Shown here: positions 36,080 through 43,628 of the stretch, piece by piece
Layout: the number at the start of each line of letters is the position of its first letter
How positions within the stretch are numbered: position 1 is the first letter of the stretch
DNA from: Phenylobacterium sp.
GTDB lineage: Bacteria; Pseudomonadota; Alphaproteobacteria; Caulobacterales; Caulobacteraceae
Assembly: GCF_019636135.1 (NCBI RefSeq)
Contig: NZ_JAHBYD010000003.1
Span: forward strand, 62,001 to 126,000
Direction of reading: 5' to 3'
DNA length: 64,000 bases
Translations under genes and position numbers: made by a program
Notes under the pieces: generated by a model
Databases searched by the model: none
What the model was told of the DNA's origin: nothing
Seen by the model: only the letters and a program-made list of their open reading frames with translations

Positions 36080-36440
36080 ACAGATCCGTTGGGGGATCTG
36101 CGCCTCCAGGCCGTCCGCCAGTTCGGTTGCGGGTCGCCCCGCGGTTTTCCCTGGCCGCCGGCTTCAGACCTTCCGGTTCCAGTCCCGGGTCGCCCCGGTC
36201 CCTTGTCCCTTGGACCTGCCGCTCCGCCCGCTTGCTCGGGGTCCTGGTGTCGCCACCTCTTCCCTCCGCCGCGCCGCAGTTCCTGTCGGCAGGGGGACGG
36301 TGCGCCCGAACCCGTGCGGGCACAAGCGGGTGGTGTCGCGGAAGCGTCCCAGACCTGTCGGAAAACAGTGACTTAGCGGTGGATAAGTGCCTGAGGGCGG
36401 CAGGTTTCCCTAAGGGAATCAAAGGCTCCACGTCGTCCAC
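36080..36440. other. Gene-free region with RNA-like hairpins
   Basis: About 360 nt upstream of the minus-strand ABC-F gene (36451-38250 ends at 36451) hold no convincing protein. Short hairpins are present, such as agatcc/ggatct at 36082-36099. gtggataag and ctgtggac-like DnaA-box fragments occur on either strand near 36380 and 36440. It does not match the tmRNA, RNase P or SRP RNA signatures I know. It may be a regulatory RNA or decayed sequence. Confidence 0.3.
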
Positions 36441-36450
36441 AGGAAAGGCC

Positions 36451-38250
36451 TCAGCGGCCGGCTTCGAGGGCCTCGCGACGCGCCTCCAGCTCCAGCCATT
36501 CCTCTTCCGCCGCCGAGAGTTGAGCGCGGGCGGCTTCCAGCGCGCGGCTGAAGCGGTCGAAGGCGCCGGGGTCGCGCGCGTAGAGGTCGGGATCCCCCAT
36601 CGCGATCTCCAGCGTGGCGATCTTGCCGGGCATGTCGTGGAGGAGCGTGTCGAGCTCGCCCAGGCGCCGCTGGTCCTTGAACGAGAGCTTCGAGGCGGCC
36701 TTCGGAGCGGCTGCGGCCGGCCTCGGCGCCGGCGCGGCCTTGGGCGCCGACAGCCGCGGCGCGGCGAAGAAGCCCGGGTTCTGGCCGACGAAGTCCTGCC
36801 AGCCGCCCGGCGTCTCGACCGCGCGCCCGGTCCCGTCGAGGCCGATGGTGGAGGTGGCCAGCCGGTCGATGAAGTCGCGGTCGTGGCTGACCAGGATCAG
36901 CGTGCCCTCGTAGTCGGCCAGCAGGTCCTCCAGCAGGTCCAGGGTGTCCATGTCGAGGTCGTTGGTGGGCTCGTCCAGGACCATGACGTTGGCGGGCCTG
37001 GCCAGCGCCTTGGCCAGCAGCAGGCGGTTGCGCTCGCCCCCCGAGAGGCTCTTCACCGGCTGGCGCAACTGGGCCTCGGTGAAGAGGAAGTCCTTGGCGT
37101 AGGCGTTCACGTGCCTGGGCTGGCCGCGGACCAGCACGCTGTCGCCGCCCAGCGGGAGCAGCACGTCGCGGAGCGTCATGTCGGGCGAGAGCGCCCCGCG
37201 CGCCTGGTCGATGTAGTTGATCTCGAGGTTGGTCCCCAGCGTCACCTCGCCGGCGTCGGGCGCGATCTCGCCCAGCAGCAGCTTCACCAGCGTGGTCTTG
37301 CCCGCGCCGTTGGGGCCGACCACGGCCACGCGGTCGCCGCGCAGGATGCGGGTGGAGAAGGCCTTCAGCAGCGTCTTGTCGCCGAACGCCTTGCAGAGCC
37401 CCTTGGCCTCGACCACGCGCTTGCCGGAGAGGCCGGAACTCGCGATGCCCATGTTGAGCTCGGCGCGGGTGTCCTTCAGGCGGTCTACCTTGTCCTGGCG
37501 CAGCGACTCCAGGCGGCGACGGCGGCCCTCGTTGCGGGCGCGGCGCGCGGTGACGCCGCGGGCCATCCAGTGCTGCTCGCGCTCGATGTAGCGGTCGAGC
37601 CTCCGCGCCTCCTCGGCCTCGGCGGCGGTGATCTTCTCGGCCCACTCGTCGAAGGCGGCGAACCCCTGGTCGAGGCGCTTCACCTGCCGGTACTCCAGCC
37701 AGAACGAGCGGCCGGTCGTGCGCTCCAGGAAGGCGCGGTCGTGGCTGACGATCAGGGCGGCGGCGCGCGAGGCGGCGAGCTCGGCTTCCAGCGTCTCGAT
37801 GGCCAGGATGTCGAGGTGGTTGGTGGGTTCATCCAGCAGGATCACGTCCGGGTCCTCGGCGAAGGCGCGGGCCAGCGCCGTGCGCCGGATCTCGCCGCCC
37901 GAGAGGCCGGTCGCAGGCTTCATGGGATCGAGGCCGAAGTCGGCGAGGGCGGCTTCCGCGCGGTGTGCCGGCGCGCCGCCGGCGGTCGCGTGGTCGAGCA
38001 GCGTGGCGCCGACGATCTCCGGCTCCTGCGGCACGAAGGCGATGGTCGTGCCGGCGGTCACGTTGCGCTCGCCGCCGTCGGGCTCGATCTGGCCGGCGAG
38101 GATGCGCAGCAGCGTCGACTTGCCCGCGCCGTTGCGGCCGACCAGGCAGGCGCGGACCCGCGCGTCGATGGCGAGGTCGACGCCGTCGAACAGCATCAGC
38201 GGGCCGTCCGCCAGCCGGACGTCCTTCAGGGCGAGGATGGGTGCGCGCAT
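36451..38250 (-). CDS. uup: ABC-F family ATPase, Uup-like
   Basis: 599 residues with two ATPase cassettes and no membrane segments. First: CLVGRNGAGKSTLLRILAG, LSGGEIRRTALARAF, DVILLDEPTNHLDILAIETLE. The linker is basic and helical (residues 220-275). Second: AVVGPNGAGKTTLVKLLLGE, LSGGERNRLLLAKAL, VMVLDEPTNDLDMDTLDLLE. A Pro/Ala segment and a coiled-coil tail (from about residue 530, ending LEARREALEAGR) are the Uup hallmark. Uup-type proteins act on ribosomes and branched DNA. Monocistronic by context. Confidence 0.92.
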   Translation of the reverse strand: MRAPILALKDVRLADGPLMLFDGVDLAIDARVRACLVGRNGAGKSTLLRILAGQIEPDGGERNVTAGTTIAFVPQEPEIVGATLLDHATAGGAPAHRAEAALADFGLDPMKPATGLSGGEIRRTALARAFAEDPDVILLDEPTNHLDILAIETLEAELAASRAAALIVSHDRAFLERTTGRSFWLEYRQVKRLDQGFAAFDEWAEKITAAEAEEARRLDRYIEREQHWMARGVTARRARNEGRRRRLESLRQDKVDRLKDTRAELNMGIASSGLSGKRVVEAKGLCKAFGDKTLLKAFSTRILRGDRVAVVGPNGAGKTTLVKLLLGEIAPDAGEVTLGTNLEINYIDQARGALSPDMTLRDVLLPLGGDSVLVRGQPRHVNAYAKDFLFTEAQLRQPVKSLSGGERNRLLLAKALARPANVMVLDEPTNDLDMDTLDLLEDLLADYEGTLILVSHDRDFIDRLATSTIGLDGTGRAVETPGGWQDFVGQNPGFFAAPRLSAPKAAPAPRPAAAAPKAASKLSFKDQRRLGELDTLLHDMPGKIATLEIAMGDPDLYARDPGAFDRFSRALEAARAQLSAAEEEWLELEARREALEAGR

Positions 38251-38280
38251 GGGCGGTGGGGTTTAGGCGAAAGCGAGAGC

Positions 38281-38470
38281 GCGCACCACACCCTTCCCTC
38301 CCCTTCATGGGGAGGGTGGCGAGCGGAGCGAGACGGGTGGGGAAGCGTCGGCTGGAACGCCGGCGCGCGAAGATTAGCCAGCCCCTTACCTCAGAGTTTG
38401 GATCACACTTCCCCACCCTGACCGCTGCGCGGTCTGTCCCTCCCCATGAAGGGGAGGGAAGGTGGTGCGC
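38281..38470. repeat. Long inverted repeat between uup and the Cys-cluster gene
   Basis: Arms 38281-38315 and 38439-38470 are complementary apart from a 3-nt indel; both contain cctccccttcatggggagg. Inner segments ggtgggg and ccccacc (38336-38342 and 38411-38417) pair too. It is related in style to 34671-34857. No gene lies in the 250-nt gap. Confidence 0.8.
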
Positions 38471-38499
38471 GTTCGCCGACTTTCCCCTAAACCCGCCGC

Positions 38500-38964
38500 A
38501 TGGCCGGCGAACCCTTCTGGCGGCGCAAGACGCTCGAACAGATGACGGTCGCGGAGTGGGAGAGCCTCTGCGACGGGTGCGGCCTGTGCTGCCTGGTGCG
38601 CTTCGAGGACGAGGAGAGCGGCGAGGTCATCCCGACGCGGGTGCATTGCAAGCTGTTCGACGCCGCCGTCTGCCGCTGTTCCGACTACGCCGACCGCCAC
38701 CGGTATGTGCCCGACTGCATCAAGCTGACGCCGCACAACATCGAGGCGCTGGAATGGATGCCGAAGAGCTGCGCCTACCGCCGCCTGCACGAGGGGCGCG
38801 AGCTCGCCGACTGGCACCCGCTGATCAGCGGCGACCCGGAGAGCCCGCACCGCGCCGGCATATCGGTGCGCGGCCAGACCATCAGCGAGGCGGCGCTGAA
38901 GGACCCGGAGGACGCGCTCGACTTCGCGGCCTGGGACCTCGTGGTCGAGCGCGGCGACGACTAG
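38500..38964 (+). CDS. YcgN family cysteine-cluster protein (UPF0260)
   Basis: 154 residues: FWRRKTLEQMTVAEWESLCDGCGLCCLVRFED near the N-terminus, with CDGCGLCC forming the cluster. Then TRVHCKLFD, CRCSDYADRH, VPDCIKLTP and WMPKSCAYRRLHEGRELADWHPLISGDP follow. Ten-odd conserved Cys suggest a metal or Fe-S site. The family is common in Proteobacteria and uncharacterised. It stands alone between repeat DNA and the PEP-CTERM gene. Confidence 0.92.
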   Translation: MAGEPFWRRKTLEQMTVAEWESLCDGCGLCCLVRFEDEESGEVIPTRVHCKLFDAAVCRCSDYADRHRYVPDCIKLTPHNIEALEWMPKSCAYRRLHEGRELADWHPLISGDPESPHRAGISVRGQTISEAALKDPEDALDFAAWDLVVERGDD

Positions 38965-38973
38965 GGCCGAAAC

Positions 38974-39696
38974 TCAGGCCGTGGCTTGCGCGCGGCGGGC
39001 GCGGCGGGCGCGGCGGGCGCGCAGGGCCTGGCCGGCGCCGGCGAAGCCCAGGATCAGGAGCGCCCAGGTCGCCGGCTCGGGAACATTGCCCACCGGCGGC
39101 GGCTCTGGCGGCGGCTCCGGCGGGGGCAAGACCACCTGCACGCCCACGCTGGTCCCGCCGCCGAGGTAGCGGTAGCCCTGGCCCACGCCGCCGGAGCGGG
39201 TGATGCGGAACTCCGCGTTGCGCTGCTCCAGCGAGGCGGGGTCGATGGTGTCGGGCAGGGACCCGCCGCCGCCCGTCAGCCCGCCCTGGTTGTCGACCAG
39301 GGTGAAGGTGATCTGGCTGGTGTAGGTCAGGCTGCTCTGCTGGTAGTCGAGCCGGTACAGCCGGAAGTTCAGGATGTTGCCGCCGCCGCCCAGGATCGAG
39401 GCCGTGTAGTCGGAGAAGTCGGTGATCGAACCCGCCTGGCCGGAGAGCAGGGTGACGGGAAAGGCGCCGCCCACCTTCACGGCGTCGGGGTCGTACTCGA
39501 ACGTGAAGCTGAAGGTCGGGTTGGCGCCCAGCGCGTCGAGCAGCGCCGTCTGCTGATCGAAGTAGGTGGGCGGCCCGAAGGCGTTGTAGCCAAGCCGGTC
39601 GCTGCCGCTGAACGTCACCTGGACCGGCGTGGCGGCCTGGGCCGCGCCGAAGGAACACGCGGCCGACGCGAGTGCGGCCAGGAACAGTTTACGCAT
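38974..39696 (-). CDS. PEPxxWA-CTERM sorting-domain protein
   Basis: 240 residues from the ATG at 39696 (MRKLFLAALASAACSFGAAQA, signal peptide). The mature region is beta-rich with VQVTFSGSDRLGYNAFG and FTFEYDPDAVKVGG. A Pro/Glu stretch (PPPEPPPEPPPVGN) precedes the sorting signal VPEPATWALLILGFAGAGQAL and a tail of Arg/Ala repeats. PEP-CTERM proteins are processed by exosortase and exported to the cell surface. No exosortase gene is in the window. The Arg-Ala tail is longer than usual because of a GCGGGC-like repeat at 38996-39026. Confidence 0.92.
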   Translation of the reverse strand: MRKLFLAALASAACSFGAAQAATPVQVTFSGSDRLGYNAFGPPTYFDQQTALLDALGANPTFSFTFEYDPDAVKVGGAFPVTLLSGQAGSITDFSDYTASILGGGGNILNFRLYRLDYQQSSLTYTSQITFTLVDNQGGLTGGGGSLPDTIDPASLEQRNAEFRITRSGGVGQGYRYLGGGTSVGVQVVLPPPEPPPEPPPVGNVPEPATWALLILGFAGAGQALRARRARRARRAQATA

Positions 39697-40007
39697 GGTC
39701 GAAGATCCCCCCTTGTGGATCGGCGGCGCGAACAGGCCGCCCGCGCAGGAAAGTCCGGCCGGACGGCGTGGGCACCCCCCCATTGGGGGTGATGCTTTGC
39801 TTCAACCTGCGGGGGAAACTGAATTTATTCAGATGTTTATGGGGAACTTCGTTTGCGGGCGACCGCGTGGGACCAGCGCAGCCTTGCGTCGTCCTTCCCT
39901 GGCGGCGGGCGTGATGTTTTTGCCACAGTCACCCTTGCGGGCTGGCAGCCGTCGCCCAATCTAGTACTCACACCATCAGCATGGGCATTTGAGGGACTCT
40001 GACGAGC
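39697..40007. promoter_or_regulatory. Divergent intergenic region between the PEP-CTERM and DnaJ-like genes
   Basis: About 310 nt serve both directions. The hairpin caccccc (39773-39779) with gggggtg (39785-39791) lies in the presumed leader of the PEP-CTERM gene. The region to 39970 contains an AT-rich tract (gaatttattcagatgtttatgg at its core) suited to promoters. No other gene is supported. Confidence 0.45.
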
Positions 40008-40961
40008 TTGGCGCGCGACCCGTATCAGGAGCTGGGCGTGGCCCGCACCGCGAGTGCGGACGAGATCCGCAAGGCGTTCCGCAAGCTCGCCAAGCAGAAC
40101 CACCCCGACCAGAACCCCGGCGACAAGGCGGCCGAGGAGCGGTTCAAGAAGGTCTCGGGGGCGTTCGACATCGTGGGCGATCCCGAGAAGCGGAAGAAGT
40201 TCGACGCCGGCCAGATCGACGCCGACGGCCGCGAGACGCACATGGGCGGCGGCTTCGGCGGCGGGCCGTGGGGCCAGGGCCATCCCGGCGGCGGCTTCGG
40301 CCAGGGCCGCCAGGGCGGCGGCGGGTTCCGCACCGAGACCTTCGAGGGCGTCGATCTCGGCGACATCCTGGGCGAGATGTTCGGCGGCGCGCGCCAGGGG
40401 CGGCCCGGCGGCGCGGGCGGCGGCTTCGGCGGCTTCTCCCAGCGCGGCGCCGACACGCGGGCCAGGCTGGAGATCGACCTCGTCGATGCGATCCGCGGCG
40501 GCAAGCAGCGCATCGCCTTCTCGGACGGGCGCACCATCGACGTGACCATCCCGAAGGGCGCGCAGGACGGCCAGACCCTGCGCCTGAAGGGCCAGGGCCA
40601 GGCGGGCCGCAGCGGCCCCGGCGACGCCTTCATCGAGATCGCGGTGGCGCCGCACGCCGTCTTCAGGCGCGAGGACGACCACCTCGTCATGGACCTGCCG
40701 ATCACGCTCTACGACGCGGTGCTGGGCGGGAAGGTCGAGGCGCCGACGCCCGACGGCCCGGTGAAGATCTCCGTGCCCAAGGGGTCGAACACCGGGGCGC
40801 GCCTGCGCCTGAAGGGCAAGGGCCTGTCGGACGCCAGGGGCCACCGCGGCGATCTCTTCGCGCGCCTGGTGGTGATGCTGCCGGAAGGCGGCGACGCGGC
40901 CCTGGAGGCCATGGCCGAGGAGATGAAGGCGAAACGGCCCTATTCGCCGAAACGGCGATAG
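40008..40961 (+). CDS. DnaJ/CbpA-family co-chaperone
   Basis: 317 residues starting with TTG at 40008, because the J domain begins at once (MARDPYQELGVARTASADEIRKAF) and no ATG lies nearby. The J domain has HPD in KLAKQNHPDQNPGDK. A Gly-rich linker occupies residues 80-140. The C-terminal substrate domain has RLEIDLVDAIRGGKQRIAFSDG and LRLKGKGLSDARGHRGDLF. There is no zinc-finger domain, so it is a type II, CbpA-like partner of DnaK. The weak start may keep levels low. Confidence 0.92.
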   Translation: MARDPYQELGVARTASADEIRKAFRKLAKQNHPDQNPGDKAAEERFKKVSGAFDIVGDPEKRKKFDAGQIDADGRETHMGGGFGGGPWGQGHPGGGFGQGRQGGGGFRTETFEGVDLGDILGEMFGGARQGRPGGAGGGFGGFSQRGADTRARLEIDLVDAIRGGKQRIAFSDGRTIDVTIPKGAQDGQTLRLKGQGQAGRSGPGDAFIEIAVAPHAVFRREDDHLVMDLPITLYDAVLGGKVEAPTPDGPVKISVPKGSNTGARLRLKGKGLSDARGHRGDLFARLVVMLPEGGDAALEAMAEEMKAKRPYSPKRR

Positions 40962-40996
40962 TCGAGGAGAAGGCGTGGCGCCTACCGGACCGACGC

Positions 40997-41527
40997 TTAT
41001 GACGGCCAGAGCTTTTCCAAGCCGTCGAAAATCTCCGCCACTGAATGTGCCCGCATGACGGCCGAACGCGAGGCGCTTGCGAGATCGCTGGCGCCTCCGT
41101 TCTCCAATTCGGCCTCCAGCCACTCCTCATCATAGCGATCGATTGACGCACAGACGCGCCGCTGAACCTCCGCCAACGAGATCGGTGGTCCATTCGTCAG
41201 CTCCAAGTCGAGGCGAAGCATGACGTCTCCGGCCTGGCCAACGAGGAACAGCAAGAGGCGCACCAGAGACGAGGTCTGGTACCCCATCCGGCGAACTGTC
41301 TCGACCCGGTAGCGGTGGCCTGCTGTGTCGATGAGTTCAGCATCACGCAACAGGCCACTCCGCAGCTCATCCCGCGAAACGGAACAAAGTTCAGCCGGCG
41401 AGACGAACTTGCGGAATCGCTCCGGTCCGCATTGACCGCTTCCCTTGAGCGGCTTCCAGAATCCAATCACCGGATAGTTCAGTGCGCTTAGGCCTACTTT
41501 GCCTTCAGCGCCATTCGGGTGGGTCAT
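40997..41527 (-). CDS. Probable immunity protein of the adjacent nuclease toxin
   Basis: 176 residues, unrecognised. It contains NYPVIGFWKPLKGSGQCGPERFRKFV, DELRSGLLRDAELIDTAGHRYRVETV and an acidic C-terminal half (RYDEEWLEAELENGG). GC content is visibly lower than in the flanking housekeeping genes. It starts 31 nt after the toxin stop, in the order toxin-immunity usual for bacteriocins and polymorphic toxins. The immunity role is inferred from position, size and composition, not from a known family. Confidence 0.6.
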   Translation of the reverse strand: MTHPNGAEGKVGLSALNYPVIGFWKPLKGSGQCGPERFRKFVSPAELCSVSRDELRSGLLRDAELIDTAGHRYRVETVRRMGYQTSSLVRLLLFLVGQAGDVMLRLDLELTNGPPISLAEVQRRVCASIDRYDEEWLEAELENGGASDLASASRSAVMRAHSVAEIFDGLEKLWPS

Positions 41528-41558
41528 TGGACGGGTTGCCGCTCAGCAGAAGTGTTGA

Positions 41559-42317
41559 CTATCGACGCTGGTAACTCGTGGCTCTCGGCGGCTCGGGCTT
41601 ACGAGGAAGTGACTGCTGCTCATCCCGTCGCGAGAGATCGGTCGCGCCTTTCATAATCATTGCTTTGAAATAGGCCGGCGTCCCATACCAGAGCTGTTCC
41701 AAGGCATTGAATTTGGGTAACCATTCGCCGTCGACCTTGGCGCGACTATGCACCCGTCGATGAATTATCGGATCCAATCCCTTGATGTTCCAAGGCTGGT
41801 TCTTGATGAAGTCAGGAAAGTTCTTTCCCCACCCATTTTGCGGGATAGCCCAGTGATGTCCCTGTTCGCCAGGGTTGACGAAGCCATTCTCCTCCAACCA
41901 TCTCCTGGTGCCGGGCTGTTTCCATGGCGGCGTGTGCCAGTCATAGGGACCGAGGTACTTGGCGCCGCCCTTCTTAAGCGCCCCTTTAGCGGCGCCGGCG
42001 ACCAGGAAGGAGTCCGGTCCCTCCAGCATTCCGTCCACCATTGCACCAACCTTGTCCCCGTTCACCCACTTCTCTCTGGCTCGTCGGGCTGATCCGAGGG
42101 CATTCACCAGCCCAGCCGTGATTGCGTCCGGTAGCGAGTTCTCGGGATCGCCTGCTCGACCTGAGGCCTGTGGGGATGCGACGCGACTCGTCTGTGGACC
42201 ATGTTGCTTGTCGTTGTGTGCGCGTTGCTTGCGCATTGCCTCGTCATAGGGACCCTTTAGGTCGTCCGGGACCGAGCGCGGTTGATCGCCTCGGGCGTAT
42301 GAGCCTGAGCTGGCCAA
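41559..42317 (-). CDS. Predicted SOS-induced nuclease toxin (HNH/His-rich C-terminus)
   Basis: 252 residues from TTG at 42317, chosen because AAGGAG ends 5 nt before it; an ATG at 42380 lies upstream of the likely transcription start. Residues 1-90 are polar and disordered-like. A helical linker (LVAGAAKGALKKGGAKYLGPYDWHTPPW) leads to the C-terminal domain. That domain has His154-His155 in GEQGHHWAIPQNGWG, DFIKNQPWNI, and His186 and His190 in IIHRRVH. This resembles His-rich nuclease toxin domains found at Rhs/polymorphic toxin C-termini. No signal peptide or lysis gene is visible. Lower GC suggests recent gain. Confidence 0.68.
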   Translation of the reverse strand: MASSGSYARGDQPRSVPDDLKGPYDEAMRKQRAHNDKQHGPQTSRVASPQASGRAGDPENSLPDAITAGLVNALGSARRAREKWVNGDKVGAMVDGMLEGPDSFLVAGAAKGALKKGGAKYLGPYDWHTPPWKQPGTRRWLEENGFVNPGEQGHHWAIPQNGWGKNFPDFIKNQPWNIKGLDPIIHRRVHSRAKVDGEWLPKFNALEQLWYGTPAYFKAMIMKGATDLSRRDEQQSLPRKPEPPRATSYQRR

Positions 42318-42380
42318 AGTTCTCTCCTTGTCACGTGTTGCTGCCGAGCGGAGCGTTGTTCGTCGCGCTGGCAGCCTCAC

Positions 42381-42424
42381 AACGTACTGCAGCGCCGCTT
42401 CTGAGTCAAGAACAAAGGGAGAAC
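42381..42424 (-). promoter_or_regulatory. LexA (SOS) box overlapping the toxin promoter
   Basis: On the minus strand GTTC (42424-42421), seven bases, GTTC (42413-42410) is a perfect alphaproteobacterial LexA box. TTGACT (42409-42404) follows at once as the -35 element. After exactly 17 nt comes TACGTT (42386-42381) as the -10. Transcription should begin near 42374, 57 nt before the TTG start. The box and -35 match the site at 63952-63972 at 19 of 21 positions. Confidence 0.82.
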
Positions 42425-42545
42425 AAAATGAGGTCGCGGAGGTGAACGACCGTGTGGCGAGGCCCCAACGGCTAGGCTTCGGCCCAACGTCCGGTTAGAT
42501 CAGCGTTCAGCGGGGGTTCAGTCCCGCGCGCGTAGTCAGGGTCGC

Positions 42546-42866
42546 ATGAAACGTCTCTTCGCCCTCGCCGTGCTGGCTGCGGCCGTGACGACGCCGGTCG
42601 TCGCGGATGCGCAGGACGGCCGCCCCGTGCTGGGCGCCGGACGCGACCAGGACCAGGCCCGCGAGGGCCGGGGGCGCCAGGCGCCGCTTTCGCGCGTTCT
42701 GGCCACGCTGGCCCAGCGTTATCCCGGCCGGCACCTGAACACGACCATGGGCGACGCGGGCGGGCGGCCCGCCTATTTCGTGCAGTGGCAACTGGAGAGC
42801 GGCCGCGTGGTGGTTTTCGTGGTGGATGCCGAATCCGGGCAGGTCATCGGCCGGCAAGGCGGCTAG
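42546..42866 (+). CDS. Small exported PepSY-like protein
   Basis: 106 residues with a signal peptide (MKRLFALAVLAAAVTTPVVADA). The mature chain has APLSRVLATLAQRYPGRHLNTTMGDAGGRPAYFVQWQLESGRVVVFVVDAESGQVIGRQ, the helix-then-three-strand pattern of a PepSY domain. It directly precedes an OmpR-type regulator and kinase. Small PepSY proteins often sit next to such pairs and may modulate the sensor in the periplasm. Confidence 0.78.
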   Translation: MKRLFALAVLAAAVTTPVVADAQDGRPVLGAGRDQDQAREGRGRQAPLSRVLATLAQRYPGRHLNTTMGDAGGRPAYFVQWQLESGRVVVFVVDAESGQVIGRQGG

Positions 42867-42925
42867 TAAGGCCGAGCGTAGAAGTCCTGGGGGGCCAGGA
42901 TCAACTGGAAGAGGGACGCGGACAC

Positions 42926-43618
42926 GTGCGTATCCTGTTAGTCGAAGACGATCCGGACCTGTCGCGCCAGCTCAAGCTGGCGCTGGCGGACGCCGGCTAT
43001 GCGGTCGACCACGCGCCGGACGGCGAGGAGGCCCAGTTCCTGGGCGAGACCGAGCCCTATGACGCCGTGATCCTCGACCTGGGCCTGCCCAAGGTGGACG
43101 GGGTGTCGGTGCTGGAGCGGTGGCGGCGCGAGAACATGACGACGCCGGTGCTGATCCTCACCGCGCGCGGCGCGTGGAGCGAGAAGGTGGCCGGCTTCGA
43201 CGCCGGGGCCGACGACTACCTGACCAAGCCCTTCCACACCGAGGAGCTGCTGGCGCGGCTGCGCGCCCTGCTGCGCCGTTCCGCGGGGCATGCCACGCCC
43301 AATCTGTCGTGCGGGGGCCTCAGGCTCGATCCGCGCGCGGCGCGGGCCAGCGTGAACGGCGAGCCGCTCAGGCTCACCTCGCTCGAATACCGGCTGCTGC
43401 ACTATCTGATGATGCACCAGGGCCGGGTGATCAGCCGCACCGAGCTGGTCGAGCACCTCTACGACCAGGACTTCGACCGCGACTCGAACACCATCGAGGT
43501 GTTCATCGGCCGCGTGCGCAAGAAGATCGGCTCCGACCGCATCGAGACGGTGCGCGGCCTGGGCTATCGCCTGATCTGCCCGGCCGACGAGGTCGACGCG
43601 GAGGCTGCGAAGACGTGA
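42926..43618 (+). CDS. OmpR/PhoP-family response regulator
   Basis: 230 residues from the GTG at 42926 (VRILLVEDD); the longer frame runs through the PepSY gene. Receiver: phospho-acceptor Asp in DAVILDLGLPKVDG, ILTARGAWSEKVAGFDAGADDYLTKPFHTEEL. Winged helix: LTSLEYRLLHYLMMHQGRVISRTELVEHLYDQDFDRDSNTIEVFIGRVRKKI and IETVRGLGYRL. It is 10 nt before the kinase gene, which it should receive phosphate from. PhoP-like by sequence; the regulon is unknown. Confidence 0.93.
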   Translation: MRILLVEDDPDLSRQLKLALADAGYAVDHAPDGEEAQFLGETEPYDAVILDLGLPKVDGVSVLERWRRENMTTPVLILTARGAWSEKVAGFDAGADDYLTKPFHTEELLARLRALLRRSAGHATPNLSCGGLRLDPRAARASVNGEPLRLTSLEYRLLHYLMMHQGRVISRTELVEHLYDQDFDRDSNTIEVFIGRVRKKIGSDRIETVRGLGYRLICPADEVDAEAAKT

Positions 43619-43628
43619 CGGCCCCGAG

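Noticed and set aside
36380..36440. DnaA-box-like fragments suggesting a replication origin
   Set aside because: Only partial matches, no AT-rich unwinding element and no origin-linked genes.
36080..36440. tmRNA, RNase P or SRP RNA
   Set aside because: None of the core sequences known for these RNAs is present.
38996..39026. GCGGGC tandem as a CRISPR or regulatory repeat
   Set aside because: It is a short codon repeat encoding the Arg/Ala tail of the PEP-CTERM protein.
42318..42380. ATG start of the toxin at 42380
   Set aside because: It lies upstream of the predicted transcription start near 42374, while TTG 42317 has a strong AAGGAG ribosome site.
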